Shown: positions 1 through 8,077, numbered from the stretch's first letter. The stretch is DNA of 13,347 bases from Gammaproteobacteria bacterium (GCA_002719135.1 PBGU01000028.1:1-13347), one strand, 5' to 3'. The notes: generated from the sequence alone by a model not told the origin. Translations and numbers: made by a program.

Positions 1-801
1 TTCAAAAAGGTAAAGGCTGAGGGCATCGATACCATCGTCGATGCCACGACATACGACCTCGGGCGCGATCCAGAACTTTTGTGCGCGGTCGCTGCAGGGT
101 CAGGGGTCAACATCATTAACGTGACCGGCTGGTGGCTCGACGTGCCGAGATTTCTCCGGGGTGTATCGCCGAATCAAATGGCGCGAGAATTTATCAAAGA
201 CATCAACGAGGGTTTTCGTGGGACCGGGATTAAAGCTGGAATTCTGAAGTGTGCCGCCGACTTCGAAGGGGTTACCGTCGACCTCGAACTGATGGCACGG
301 GCTGCGGCTCGAGCGCAGATTGAAACGGGAATCCCGTTGATGGTCCATTCGTACCCGACGGGACACGTGGCGCGACGCCAAATCGAGATCTTTCGCGAGG
401 AGGGCGTCGATCTCACACGAGTCAAAATCGATCATTCGAACGATACGACGGACATCGAGTACTTACGGTGGATTCTCGATCAAGGTTGTTATCTAGGCTT
501 GGATCGTTATCCCGGGCGCCTAGTCAGTCCCGAAGCGCGTACTGCCACCATGAAGACACTGATTGATCAAGGTTACGGCGACAAGCTTTGTCCCTCGCAC
601 GACTGTATTTGTCTCCATATTCACAAAGAACGTCCGGATGGCACCATCCCCGAGGAGCATGACTTCTTTAGGAGTAACGTCGATCAGTATCTATACATCC
701 AACGCCACGTCATTCCTGATCTCGTTGAGATGGGGGTCAGTGACGAGACTGTACGCAGTTTGTTCGTCGATAACCCCCGGCGTTTTTTTGCAGGCGCGTA
801 G
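1..801 (+). CDS. Phosphotriesterase-family metal hydrolase, probably a lactonase (5' end outside window)
   Basis: The reading frame is open from base 1 and ends at TAG 799-801, so the N-terminal part, including the HxH metal motif of strand 1, lies outside the window. The rest fits the phosphotriesterase/PLL branch of the amidohydrolase superfamily. Visible are the bridging carboxylated lysine (Lys at 247-249, in AGILKCAAD), metal-binding His at 346-348 (MVHSYPTG), His at 433-435 (KIDHSNDT) and the catalytic Asp in PSHD (601-603). The LGLDRYPG segment and the C-terminal NPRRFF are also typical. Lactonase-like members carry the DRY(G) segment, so a lactone is a more likely natural substrate than an organophosphate (inference from family). 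The enzyme would use a binuclear Zn or similar centre. No signal peptide can be judged because the start is missing. It converges with the following minus-strand LLM gene, 25 bases away. The family call is firm; the substrate is unknown. Confidence 0.9.
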   Translation, partial: FKKVKAEGIDTIVDATTYDLGRDPELLCAVAAGSGVNIINVTGWWLDVPRFLRGVSPNQMAREFIKDINEGFRGTGIKAGILKCAADFEGVTVDLELMARAAARAQIETGIPLMVHSYPTGHVARRQIEIFREEGVDLTRVKIDHSNDTTDIEYLRWILDQGCYLGLDRYPGRLVSPEARTATMKTLIDQGYGDKLCPSHDCICLHIHKERPDGTIPEEHDFFRSNVDQYLYIQRHVIPDLVEMGVSDETVRSLFVDNPRRFFAGA

Positions 802-826
802 AACCCGTTCGCGAAAACTTATCGTA

Positions 827-1747
827 TCAAGCCGCCAACAAGCTTCGAAGACATTCGTTGGTTCGAGTAAAGGAAGCCCGACCGTCATCACCGGCGGGGT
901 AAACGCTTGCAATAACTTCCGTCGCTCCTGAATCAAAAAATTCTTGTAATCGCGCTTCGACTTCGGATTCGGTTCCAACCACGGCGATTTCGCCGGCCTG
1001 GTCGATCCCTTCAGCGTCGAGTTGGCGTCGATAGTTGGGCAAGTGTCCGTAGCCTTGGAAGATCTGCACGGACCTTGCGATTGCTTGTTCGTGGTCGTCG
1101 TGTACACACACCGGTACGCCGACAATGACGCGCGGCGTGGGCCGACCGGCATCTGCCGCCGCCTTGTTGATTGTCGGGACCGTGTGATCGCGGATCGTTT
1201 TGTTTCCAACCATCCAGGTGACGGTGCCGTCGGCGACTTCGCCCGCCGCTTTAAGCATGAGAGGGGCGAGAGCTGACATCACCACAGGAAACGGGGATGC
1301 TTCCGGACACGCGAACCCGGTCGTCATCTTGTACATTTCGCCGTCGAATTCGACGCGACCCTCGTCGCCTAACGCTTTAAGAATAGTTACGTACTCGCGC
1401 ATGTGTCGTGCCGGACGAGAATATTCGAGACCGAGCGCCTCAATGCCGGGCGCGTGTGAAGGACCCACACCGAGTATCAAGCGACCGCCTGCCAAGGCGT
1501 TTGTGGTGGCAGCTTGTTGGGCCAACGCGTTCGGATGCCGCGGGTAGGAAGGCACGACCGCGGTCCCAAGCTCGATGGTGTTTGTTTGAGGTCCGGCCAG
1601 CGCGATCATCGTTAAGGCATCGAAGGTACCGACTTGCGGGCACCAGTAACTCGAAAACCCTTGACTCTCCATCTGAACGATCTCGTCGACGAGGCTTGAA
1701 AGAGGTTGACCTCGCCTAACGTTTCCACCGTAAATTCCTAATTTCAT
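827..1747 (-). CDS. LLM-class (luciferase-like) flavin/F420-dependent oxidoreductase, 306 aa
   Basis: This is a single-domain bacterial luciferase-like TIM barrel of normal length (306 aa), cytoplasmic, with no signal peptide. The N-terminal strand MKLGIYGGN, the IELGTAVVPSYPRHP segment (about residues 58-72) and GGRLILGVGPSH (about 87-98) are the family's cofactor-pocket signatures. It resembles the family usually annotated as F420-dependent LLM oxidoreductase (TIGR03564-like; recognised from memory). Whether it uses F420 or FMN cannot be read from the sequence. The ATG start at 1745-1747 is well supported by AAAGGAGA nine bases upstream. It lies 84 bases downstream of the aldolase gene on the same strand, so the two are probably co-transcribed. 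It is the first of three mutually divergent LLM genes in this window. The reaction could be reduction of an enone or monooxygenation; the substrate is unknown. Confidence 0.9.
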   Translation of the reverse strand: MKLGIYGGNVRRGQPLSSLVDEIVQMESQGFSSYWCPQVGTFDALTMIALAGPQTNTIELGTAVVPSYPRHPNALAQQAATTNALAGGRLILGVGPSHAPGIEALGLEYSRPARHMREYVTILKALGDEGRVEFDGEMYKMTTGFACPEASPFPVVMSALAPLMLKAAGEVADGTVTWMVGNKTIRDHTVPTINKAAADAGRPTPRVIVGVPVCVHDDHEQAIARSVQIFQGYGHLPNYRRQLDAEGIDQAGEIAVVGTESEVEARLQEFFDSGATEVIASVYPAGDDGRASFTRTNECLRSLLAA

Positions 1748-1756
1748 TAATAAAAA

Positions 1757-1764
1757 TCTCCTTT
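1757..1764 (-). promoter_or_regulatory. Ribosome binding site of the first LLM gene
   Basis: On the minus strand the bases read AAAGGAGA, ending nine bases before the ATG at 1747. This is a near-perfect anti-16S match and fixes the start of the LLM gene. Confidence 0.75.
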
Positions 1765-1831
1765 ATGGATGTTCTTTATGTATTGGTCTCGTGATCGAAT
1801 CTGTGTCTACTGCCGTCTGCGGAAGGATGAG

Positions 1832-2578
1832 TCATCGGATCCCAGCAAGACCGTCGCTAATCCCCTGGCTTGCCCAGCCACCCCACGGGAGGGTGAAAAA
1901 TCTGAATCCTTTAGCGATCAGTTCACTTGGTTCAATACCTGGTGGCACAAAATACATGCCGGGGGCAACACCGACTTTCTTGCAAGCCGATGCGATCTTA
2001 TCCAACGCGGCTAGATACTTCGGGTTGGGATAGTCCAGCGCGACGTCGAGGTTTATCGAGAGATCCGAGGGGCCGACCAGGAGTACATCAATCCCAGGAA
2101 CACTCAGAATCTCGTCGATGCTTTCCAGCGCCTCCGCAGTCTCGATCATGGGGATGATCAACAGTTGTTCATTCACAATATCCATGTACTCGCGGTAACT
2201 TTTGAATTCGCCCCATTCTCCTCGTGGGCCGGCCGAACTGCGCACGCCTGCAAAGGGGTACTTACACCAGGCGACCATGTTTTCGGCCTCTTCCTTGGTA
2301 TTGACCATGGGAACGATGATCCCTTTGGCACCTAAGTCTAAGGCGTAGCAGATTTGATCCTGCCTGTTTTCACCGACCCTGATAATGGGAATTGCTGTCC
2401 TGCCGCGCATCGCAGCCAACTGAGGTTGTAACGCCTTGATCTCCACCGGCGAGTGTTGGGTATCGAAAAGGAGAAAATCAAAACCTGAATTCGCTAAGAA
2501 ACGTACATCGGTATTTATCGAACCGTCCGTGCCGATGGCGGTCGCGCCGGACTTCAGCATATCTTTGACAGCATTCAT
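1832..2578 (-). CDS. HpcH/HpaI aldolase (class II pyruvate-type aldolase), 248 aa
   Basis: This is a class II metal-dependent aldolase of the HpcH/HpaI/citrate lyase beta family, about the usual length of 250-265 aa. Such enzymes cleave 4-hydroxy-2-oxo acids (for example 2,4-dihydroxyhept-2-ene-1,7-dioate) to pyruvate plus an aldehyde. The catalytic and metal residues are visible: His42 in FDTQHSP (equivalent to HpaI His45), Arg67 in IIRVGE (Arg70), Glu146 in MIETAEA and Asp172 in VGPSDLS as metal ligands. GAKGIIVPMV (about 83-92) is the conserved barrel strand. The ATG at 2576-2578 has a GAAGG upstream. It is the first gene of a minus-strand pair with the LLM gene and is divergent from the CoA ligase. 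It may perform the carbon-carbon cleavage step of a degradation route (inference). The exact hydroxy-oxo-acid is unknown. Confidence 0.92.
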   Translation of the reverse strand: MNAVKDMLKSGATAIGTDGSINTDVRFLANSGFDFLLFDTQHSPVEIKALQPQLAAMRGRTAIPIIRVGENRQDQICYALDLGAKGIIVPMVNTKEEAENMVAWCKYPFAGVRSSAGPRGEWGEFKSYREYMDIVNEQLLIIPMIETAEALESIDEILSVPGIDVLLVGPSDLSINLDVALDYPNPKYLAALDKIASACKKVGVAPGMYFVPPGIEPSELIAKGFRFFTLPWGGWASQGISDGLAGIR

Positions 2579-2706
2579 GGTTTCGAGCCTTCGTAGAACG
2601 GACGGTTAAAGATAAGTGCGCCCATCGCTAAGTGCCAGCGAAAACGATGGCGAGTCTCAAGAAAAATGGAAAAATCGATGGCGAAAAATGGGAGTATCTA
2701 GGCCGG

Positions 2707-4206
2707 ATGAATAACCTACTGCAGTTGTTAACGAAGCGTACCCACGGTGGCGAAGCCATTGCGGCACCGAATCGCGACCCTCAAACGTATGCTCTTCTGT
2801 CGGATCAGATTTTACGGATTGGTGGTGAATTACGTTCGATCGCGATTGCGCCCAGTTCGCGCGTGGCGATGGTTTTGCCTAACGGGCCGCTGATGGCGTC
2901 AGCGTTCGCGAGTTTGGTCCCATGGTGTACGACAGCGCCGCTAAACCCGAACTATAAAACCGACGAGTTCGAATTTTATCTTCAAGATCTGGAGGCGTCG
3001 GCCCTGATGGTCGAGACCGGTTCAGAATCTGGCGCGATCCAGGTCGCCCACAGTCTTGGGATTCGCGTCATCGAAATTGAAGAAGGAGAGGAGGCAGGTT
3101 CTTTCTCCATCGGTGAGGCGAGTGATGAAGTTCCCGTTCGCGAAGACGATGCAATCGGACTTATTTTGCATACATCAGGGACGACGTCGCGTCCAAAAAT
3201 GGTGCCGCTTTCCATGGATAATCTCGCGGTTTCGGCATTGAATATCGCGGCTACATTGCAGTTGTCCGGTGCCGATCGCTGCCTAAACGTGATGCCGCTT
3301 TTTCACATACATGGGTTGATGGCACCGGTGCTGGCGTCACTGATCACGGGCGCGAGCGTTTACTGTACGCCGGGTTTCGATGCATTCCGCTTTTTCGGTT
3401 GGTTGGATGATGCTCGGCCAAGCTGGTATAGCGCGGTGCCGACGATGCATCAGGGTATCTTGTCGAGAGCGCGCCGCAATCGAGAGGCTATCGAGCGGTC
3501 TTCGCTACGGTTTGTCCGGTCGTCCTCGGCGTCTTTGCCGCCACAGGTCATGGCGGCGCTTGAAGCTACCTTTTCTGCACCCGTTGTTGAAGCGTATGCC
3601 ATGACCGAGGCTGCACACCAAATGTGTTCGAATCCGCTGCCACCGAAGACCCGGAAGCCTGGTTGCGTGGGGCCAGCGGCCGGACCAGAGGTTGCGATTA
3701 TGAACGAGGAGGGCGTTGCGCTTGCGACCGATGACGTTGGTGAAATCGTGATTCGAGGGAAGAATGTGACTTCGGGCTACATCAACAATCCGGAGGCGAA
3801 TGCAGGCGCTTTTCATGAGGGTGGTTGGTTCCGCACCGGCGATCAGGGACTGCTAGATGCGGATGGTTACGTCAGAGTCACCGGTCGACTCAAGGAGATC
3901 ATCAACCGAGGTGGTGAGAAAATCGCGCCGCTCGAAGTCGATGAAGTCATTCTTGATCATGATGCGGTGGCCCAAGCCTGCACTTTTGCGATTCCACACG
4001 ACAAGCTAGGCGAGGAGGTAGGAGCTGCAGTTGTTCTGAAGGAGGATCGCGAGGTCACCGAAAACGAGCTTCGAACGTTTGTTGCGCAAAGGCTTGCCGA
4101 TTTTAAGGTGCCTCGGCGGGTCCTGTTCGTCGGGGAAATTCCAAAAGGACCGACCGGAAAGATCCAGCGCATTGGACTTGCAAAAGCGCTCGGACTCGCG
4201 CCGTGA
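2707..4206 (+). CDS. Acyl-CoA ligase (AMP-forming), oxalate-CoA ligase-like, 499 aa
   Basis: This is an adenylate-forming enzyme (ANL superfamily) that activates a carboxylic acid with ATP and joins it to CoA. Numbered from the ATG at 2707, the motifs in order are the P-loop TSGTTSRPK (156-164), MPLFHIHGL (196-204), YAMTE (297-301), GWFRTGD (373-379), the hinge GRLKEIINRGGEKI (393-406) and the C-terminal PTGKIQR (482-488) with the catalytic Lys485. The stretch TEAAHQMCSNPLPP followed by KPGCVG closely resembles the Pcs60/AAE3 oxalyl-CoA synthetase branch, so a small or dicarboxylic acid is plausible (inference). The frame is open back to GTG at 2632 and another ATG lies at 2647. I prefer 2707 because the protein then starts like its family and GGGAG lies at 2690-2694, though the 12-base spacing is long. 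It overlaps the next gene by four bases (GTGA). Confidence 0.9.
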   Translation: MNNLLQLLTKRTHGGEAIAAPNRDPQTYALLSDQILRIGGELRSIAIAPSSRVAMVLPNGPLMASAFASLVPWCTTAPLNPNYKTDEFEFYLQDLEASALMVETGSESGAIQVAHSLGIRVIEIEEGEEAGSFSIGEASDEVPVREDDAIGLILHTSGTTSRPKMVPLSMDNLAVSALNIAATLQLSGADRCLNVMPLFHIHGLMAPVLASLITGASVYCTPGFDAFRFFGWLDDARPSWYSAVPTMHQGILSRARRNREAIERSSLRFVRSSSASLPPQVMAALEATFSAPVVEAYAMTEAAHQMCSNPLPPKTRKPGCVGPAAGPEVAIMNEEGVALATDDVGEIVIRGKNVTSGYINNPEANAGAFHEGGWFRTGDQGLLDADGYVRVTGRLKEIINRGGEKIAPLEVDEVILDHDAVAQACTFAIPHDKLGEEVGAAVVLKEDREVTENELRTFVAQRLADFKVPRRVLFVGEIPKGPTGKIQRIGLAKALGLAP

Positions 4207-5174
4207 AAATTTGTGTGTTTGGGGCGGGCGCTATCGGAGGATATCTCGGCGGGATGCTCGCCCGTGCGGGTTGCGAGGTGTCGTTGGTTGCGCGCGGGCC
4301 TCACCTTGCGGCCATCCAAAAGAACGGCCTCACGCTATGGCGTGATGGAAAATCGCAAACATATGCGATTACAGCCACGGACTCCGCTGCGGAACTTGGG
4401 CCCCAGGATTTCGTGCTTGTGACGCTCAAAGCGCATGCCTTATCAGGCGTGGTGGCCGATGTACGCAAGCTCCTCGGGCCGGACACCGCCGTTGTCAGTG
4501 CGGTTAATGGGCTCCCTTGGTGGTATTTCCATGGCCTTGATGCGCCTTACACCGAACGCCCCTTGGAAAGCGTTGATCCGGGGGGCTTGATATGGAGAGG
4601 AATAGGTCCCGAACGCGCGATCGGTTGTGTCGTGTACCCGTCCGTCGAGGTACCTGAGCCAGGGGTGATAAGGCATCTGTCTGACGATAAATTTAGTCTA
4701 GGCGAACCGTCGGGGGAAAGAAGCGAACGCGTCCGAACCCTGGCAAGAGTGTTCATTGATGCGGGCTTAAAGGCACCGGTGCGGCCACGGATCCGCGACG
4801 AAATCTGGGTCAAGCTGTGGGGGAATCTTTCCTTTAACCCGCTTAGCGCGTTGACTATGGCCACCCTCGATGTTCTTGCCGGCGATGCAGGCATTCGTGT
4901 TATTGCAAGGGCGATGATGGTAGAGGCGCAAGCCGTTGGGGAAAAACACGGTATTCGGTTCGCTGTGGATGTTGATAGGCGGATCGACGCTGCTGCGTCC
5001 GTTGGTGCGCATCGAACGTCGATGTTGCAAGACCTCGAGCAAGGAAGGCCTCTCGAAATTGCTGCGCTGGTGGAGTCGGTGATGGAAGTTGCTCGTCTCG
5101 TTGGGCAACCAACGCCAACGATCGATCTCGTTCACGCCTTATTGCGGCAACGAATTCGTGCGCGTGACAGCTAG
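4203..5174 (+). CDS. Ketopantoate reductase (PanE/ApbA)-family NAD(P)H dehydrogenase, 323 aa
   Basis: This is a two-domain reductase of the 2-dehydropantoate 2-reductase family. It has an N-terminal Rossmann fold with GAGAIGG (7-13), then LKAH (75-78) and NGLPWWYF (103-110). The C-terminal helical domain has DEIWVKLWGNLSFNPLSAL (199-217) with Lys204 and Asn208, matching E. coli PanE Lys176 and Asn180, and the QDLEQGRPLEI segment (276-286) with Glu285, matching Glu256. All key residues are kept. The start is GTG at 4203, overlapping the ligase stop in GTGA, so translation is probably coupled. The NGLPWWYF segment and the catabolic context suggest a paralogue reducing or oxidising a 2-oxo/2-hydroxy acid related to the ligase substrate rather than true pantoate synthesis (inference). 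No pantothenate genes are nearby. The family is clear; the substrate is unknown. Confidence 0.9.
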   Translation: MKICVFGAGAIGGYLGGMLARAGCEVSLVARGPHLAAIQKNGLTLWRDGKSQTYAITATDSAAELGPQDFVLVTLKAHALSGVVADVRKLLGPDTAVVSAVNGLPWWYFHGLDAPYTERPLESVDPGGLIWRGIGPERAIGCVVYPSVEVPEPGVIRHLSDDKFSLGEPSGERSERVRTLARVFIDAGLKAPVRPRIRDEIWVKLWGNLSFNPLSALTMATLDVLAGDAGIRVIARAMMVEAQAVGEKHGIRFAVDVDRRIDAAASVGAHRTSMLQDLEQGRPLEIAALVESVMEVARLVGQPTPTIDLVHALLRQRIRARDS

Positions 5175-5264
5175 CGTTCGGTCGATAATGATGGGGTGGT
5201 ATTCAGCTATCTGCTGAGGCGGCTTTTTCGCGGTAAGCTAGATTTGTAACTAGGGGGTTTTGAG

Positions 5265-6200
5265 ATGAACAGTGTGCACTTTGGGGTGACCGTACCGCAG
5301 ATCAAACGACCGTGGGTGGCGGCAGCAGATGCCGCGCAAAGTTTTGAAGCGCAGGGGTTTGATTCTATTTGGGTTTGTGATCATTTTTACGGTCCGCAAT
5401 CGCCACAACTTCCTATTCTAGAAGCATGGTCGATGGTGTCGGCGCTCGCTGCGATCACCAAAAGGGTAGAGATTGGTACGCTCGTCACTCCCGCCGGAAT
5501 GCGCAACCCCGCGCAATTGGGCAAGATCATTGCAACGGCCGACAATATCGCCGGGGGACGTGTTATTGCCGGGCTTGGAGCCGGATGGATGCCGCGTGAA
5601 TTCACCGATTTTGACACCCCCTTTCTATCGACGGGCGAGCGCTTGGCTCAATTAGCTGAGACGGTCGAGTTGCTGAAACGAATGTGGGGTGAGGAGGAGG
5701 AAATCAGCTACAGCGGTCGGTATGTCAAGACGGAAAATGTCGTTTGCCAACCCAAGCCGCCGCGACAGGTTCCTATCCTGATCGGCGGAGCGGGTGAAAA
5801 GGTGACGCTGAAACTTGCCGCCCAGGAAGCTGATATCTGGAACAACCTGGCCGCCCACCACCCGGTGCTGGAACACAAAATCGACGTGCTGAAACGACAT
5901 TGCGATACGGTGGGCCGGGATTTTGGTGAAGTAAGGCCAAGTCAACAGTGTCTGGTGACGATTGCACGTACGGCGGAAGAAGCAGGACCGATGGCGGATC
6001 GGGCGCAGAAACTTTTTGGTGGTCACATGGGCGATCCGAAAGGACCGATCGCGATCACGGGCACTCCTGACCAGTGTTGTGAAGCGATCCAGAAACACGT
6101 TGAGATGGGTTGCACCATGTTAGTTATGGAATTTTTTGGTAAAGATACCGTTGAACCGGCGGCATTGTTTGCGGAGGAAGTCCTTCCGCAGTTTCATTGA
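5265..6200 (+). CDS. LLM-class F420-dependent-type oxidoreductase (Rv1855c/TIGR03560-like), 311 aa
   Basis: This is a luciferase-like TIM barrel, cytoplasmic and of normal length. Characteristic parts are FGVTVPQ (6-12), GFDSIWVCDHF (31-41), the VEIGTLVTPAGMRNP segment (about 68-82), GGRVIAGLGAGW (98-109) and a KPPRQVPILIGGAG strand in the middle. This set is typical of the group usually annotated as Rv1855c-like F420-dependent oxidoreductases; cofactor use is from family, not proven here. The ATG start at 5265 has a GGGGG-rich site (tagggggttttgag) just upstream. The gene follows the ketopantoate-reductase-like gene after 90 bases, in which I see no convincing promoter, so it may belong to the same operon or have its own promoter. 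It converges with the PhyH gene. It is only distantly similar to the other two LLM proteins. Confidence 0.92.
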   Translation: MNSVHFGVTVPQIKRPWVAAADAAQSFEAQGFDSIWVCDHFYGPQSPQLPILEAWSMVSALAAITKRVEIGTLVTPAGMRNPAQLGKIIATADNIAGGRVIAGLGAGWMPREFTDFDTPFLSTGERLAQLAETVELLKRMWGEEEEISYSGRYVKTENVVCQPKPPRQVPILIGGAGEKVTLKLAAQEADIWNNLAAHHPVLEHKIDVLKRHCDTVGRDFGEVRPSQQCLVTIARTAEEAGPMADRAQKLFGGHMGDPKGPIAITGTPDQCCEAIQKHVEMGCTMLVMEFFGKDTVEPAALFAEEVLPQFH

Positions 6201-6209
6201 CGCGACCGA

Positions 6210-6231
6210 CCCGTGGTGGTCATCCAACGGG
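6210..6231. terminator. Possible weak hairpin between convergent genes
   Basis: CCCGT (6210-6214) can pair with ACGGG (6227-6231), with three further pairs (TGG/CCA) across a two-base bulge. A T-rich stretch (ctatttt) follows on the plus strand. It lies in the 42-base gap between two converging stop codons, where a bidirectional terminator would be expected. The stem is short and imperfect. Confidence 0.22.
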
Positions 6232-6242
6232 CATACTATTTT

Positions 6243-7001
6243 CTATTGGAGCCGGCGGACGCGACTGCTTGAGCGCCAATCCTCGCCCGCCGAGACACAG
6301 TCGGCGCGGGCGTAGTGCGTTGAGATTGAACGTCTGAATACGGTGTCTCGGTTTCGACCCGATCCATGGATCAAGAGCGGATGAAAAAATAGGGTGTCAC
6401 CTGGCTCCATTTCGATGTGCACACGTTCTTCGAGGTTGGGCGCCTCAACTCCGTAAAACGCAAAATTGACGTATTCCCAATCCGGGTTTGCGTGCTTTAG
6501 TAGAGGTCCCTTGTGACTGCCGGGTATCACTGCTAAGCAACCAGTACGGCGGGTCGAAGGAAGAATCGCGGTCCAGGTCGCAACGATCGACTCGGGTGGC
6601 CTTAAACGGAAATAACGTAGGTCCTGATGCAGGGGATGGCGTCCATCGACGCCAGGCGGTTTGTTGAAGACGTTGGTGACGATCGAGTAAAGCTCGTGAC
6701 TTCCGAGCAATTCAACGACTGATGCTAACAAGGCAGGATGTCGTACGTATTCGTAGAGTTCGGGATCGTCCTCGAAATTTAGTAGCTTATTGATAGCGTG
6801 CAGCGGAGTGTGCGGTGTGACTGCACCCTTAGCGACCATAACGTCCTGCATGAGTTTCATCTCGCTGACTGGTGTTGCCGCACCCTCAACAAATTCGATG
6901 AATCGATGGTTGTAGCGTTCGAGTGAGCCGGCATCGACAAGCCCTGAAAGCAGCAAATAACCGTTGGCTTGGTAGCTTGCTCGTTGTGTTTCGGTAAGCA
7001 T
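6243..7001 (-). CDS. Phytanoyl-CoA dioxygenase (PhyH)-family Fe(II)/2-oxoglutarate oxygenase, 252 aa
   Basis: This is a PhyH-type non-haem iron oxygenase with a double-stranded beta-helix fold, cytoplasmic. It would hydroxylate a substrate while converting 2-oxoglutarate to succinate and CO2. The start resembles the family (TETQRASYQANGYLLLSGLV). The iron triad is visible as His125 and Asp127 in HPLHQDLRY and the distal His212 in PLLIHGSGRN. An Arg of the RRS segment (223-224) should bind 2-oxoglutarate. PGSHKGPL (160-167) and GDTLFFHP (201-208) are the usual strands. The gene starts 2 bases after the stop of the upstream LLM gene, so the two are almost certainly one transcript. The substrate may be a free acid, a CoA ester or a small metabolite; PhyH proteins are diverse, so phytanoyl-CoA itself should not be assumed. 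Confidence 0.9.
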   Translation of the reverse strand: MLTETQRASYQANGYLLLSGLVDAGSLERYNHRFIEFVEGAATPVSEMKLMQDVMVAKGAVTPHTPLHAINKLLNFEDDPELYEYVRHPALLASVVELLGSHELYSIVTNVFNKPPGVDGRHPLHQDLRYFRLRPPESIVATWTAILPSTRRTGCLAVIPGSHKGPLLKHANPDWEYVNFAFYGVEAPNLEERVHIEMEPGDTLFFHPLLIHGSGRNRDTVFRRSISTHYARADCVSAGEDWRSSSRVRRLQ

Positions 7002-7003
7002 TG

Positions 7004-8002
7004 CTAGCTCTCCGGCGCTAACGCTTCGATGGTTCTTAGGGTGTCATCGAAATAATCGTTGGTGGGGATGGCGACGGGGAAAATCATGCTTGAATCGAGC
7101 CCCGCCTCTTGATACTCCGCAAGCCGCGCGTGAATGTCGGTTGCGCTGCCAATCAAGGTTCGGTCACGAATAAATGTCTCCGGTACGGTCGCCAGCGCTG
7201 TTTCCCTTTCGCCAGCGCGCCAGAGCGTTTGAATTTCTTTGCAGAGTTCCGCATGTCCTTCGCGAGCGAACATTTTTTGGTAGACGGGGGCCATCACGTA
7301 GGTAAGTAGTTCACGTTGGTATCGTTCGCGAACTAGTTCGTAGTCTTCGGTAACCGTCGATCGAAAAAAGATCACGTATTCAAAATTCTCCAGTGATCGA
7401 CCGACGCGACGGGCGCCTTCGGCAATTTTCCCTTTTGCATGGACAAGATCGCCAACGCTGACGAAGTTTAGGATGACGCCGTCTGCAATCTCTCCTGCGA
7501 GTTGCAACATACGGTCGTTCAAGGCTGCCAGATAGATTGGAACCGTGGATTTTGGCGTCGTCGTCAAGGAGGCTCTGCGATACAACCATCGGCCCGATTC
7601 CGTCGTCACTCGCTCCCCGGCGAAGAATCGGCGGACCAATTCCACGCATTCGCGAGTTAGCGCGAGCGGCGAGTCCCCCCACGGCGTTGCGTGCCAGTCT
7701 TGAATAATGATCGGCGTGCTGGTGCCCAGTCCGAGCACGAATCCGCCTGCTGCAATGCCGCTGAGGCTGGCGGCGGTCATGGCGAGCAACAGTGGGTCAC
7801 GCGTTTGCATCGGGAAGATGGCCGATCCGACTCGGCCGCTGGTCAACGCGCCGGCGATGCAAGCGGCCGAGGTGACGGCGTCCGCGCCGTTAATTTCGGA
7901 GACCCATGCCCCTTCCCAGCCGAGTGCTTCCGCGCGTTGAACAAGGTCAACGTTTTCAGCGATCGAACGGCCGCATTGAGAGAGATCCAGACGTGGAAGC
8001 AT
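7004..8002 (-). CDS. LLM-class flavin/F420-dependent oxidoreductase, 332 aa
   Basis: This is the third luciferase-like oxidoreductase. Visible family parts are AEALGWEGAWVSE (24-36), a GRVGSAIFPMQTRDP segment (56-70), GGFVLGLGTSTP (86-97) and STVPIYLAALN in the middle. The C-terminal part has the usual pattern of a RTLIGSATDIHARLAEYQEAG-like helix before the last strand. It is not closely similar to the other two LLM proteins here. The ATG at 8000-8002 is the start; no strong Shine-Dalgarno site is seen before it. It heads a two-gene minus-strand unit with the PhyH gene (2-base spacing) and is divergent from the crotonase gene over 80 bases. Pairing a flavin oxidoreductase with an iron oxygenase suggests two successive oxidations of one compound (inference). 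The cofactor is unproven. Confidence 0.9.
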   Translation of the reverse strand: MLPRLDLSQCGRSIAENVDLVQRAEALGWEGAWVSEINGADAVTSAACIAGALTSGRVGSAIFPMQTRDPLLLAMTAASLSGIAAGGFVLGLGTSTPIIIQDWHATPWGDSPLALTRECVELVRRFFAGERVTTESGRWLYRRASLTTTPKSTVPIYLAALNDRMLQLAGEIADGVILNFVSVGDLVHAKGKIAEGARRVGRSLENFEYVIFFRSTVTEDYELVRERYQRELLTYVMAPVYQKMFAREGHAELCKEIQTLWRAGERETALATVPETFIRDRTLIGSATDIHARLAEYQEAGLDSSMIFPVAIPTNDYFDDTLRTIEALAPES

Positions 8003-8038
8003 GTCACGATGATACCGTAAAGGCTGCGGATTTCGCCG

Positions 8039-8052
8039 ACGCCATAAGGCGT
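8039..8052. promoter_or_regulatory. Short inverted repeat in the divergent promoter region
   Basis: ACGCC-ATAA-GGCGT is a perfect 5-base inverted repeat with a 4-base centre in the 80-base gap between two divergent units. It could be an operator half-site pair or chance; its place is the only support. Confidence 0.2.
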
Positions 8053-8070
8053 TATCATGGAATGCATAAG

Positions 8071-8077
8071 AAGGGGG
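8071..8077 (+). promoter_or_regulatory. Ribosome binding site deciding the crotonase start
   Basis: AAGGGGG ends five bases before the ATG at 8083. It supports this start over in-frame upstream codons as far back as 7906, which would overlap the divergent LLM gene. Confidence 0.7.

Noticed and set aside
994..1719. Long plus-strand open frames opposite the first LLM gene, for example 1200-1547
   Set aside because: They are antisense shadows with no family motifs; the minus-strand protein has full LLM signatures and a strong ribosome binding site.
2632..2706. GTG start of the CoA ligase at 2632 or ATG at 2647
   Set aside because: The extra 20-25 residues are lysine-rich, do not look like the family and have no clear ribosome binding site; 2707 gives the usual N-terminus, although its own site is spaced rather far.
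5205..5229. Terminator-like CAGC/GCTG hairpin followed by a run of T before the second LLM gene
   Set aside because: The stem is only four bases and is separated from the T run by seven bases, too weak to call.
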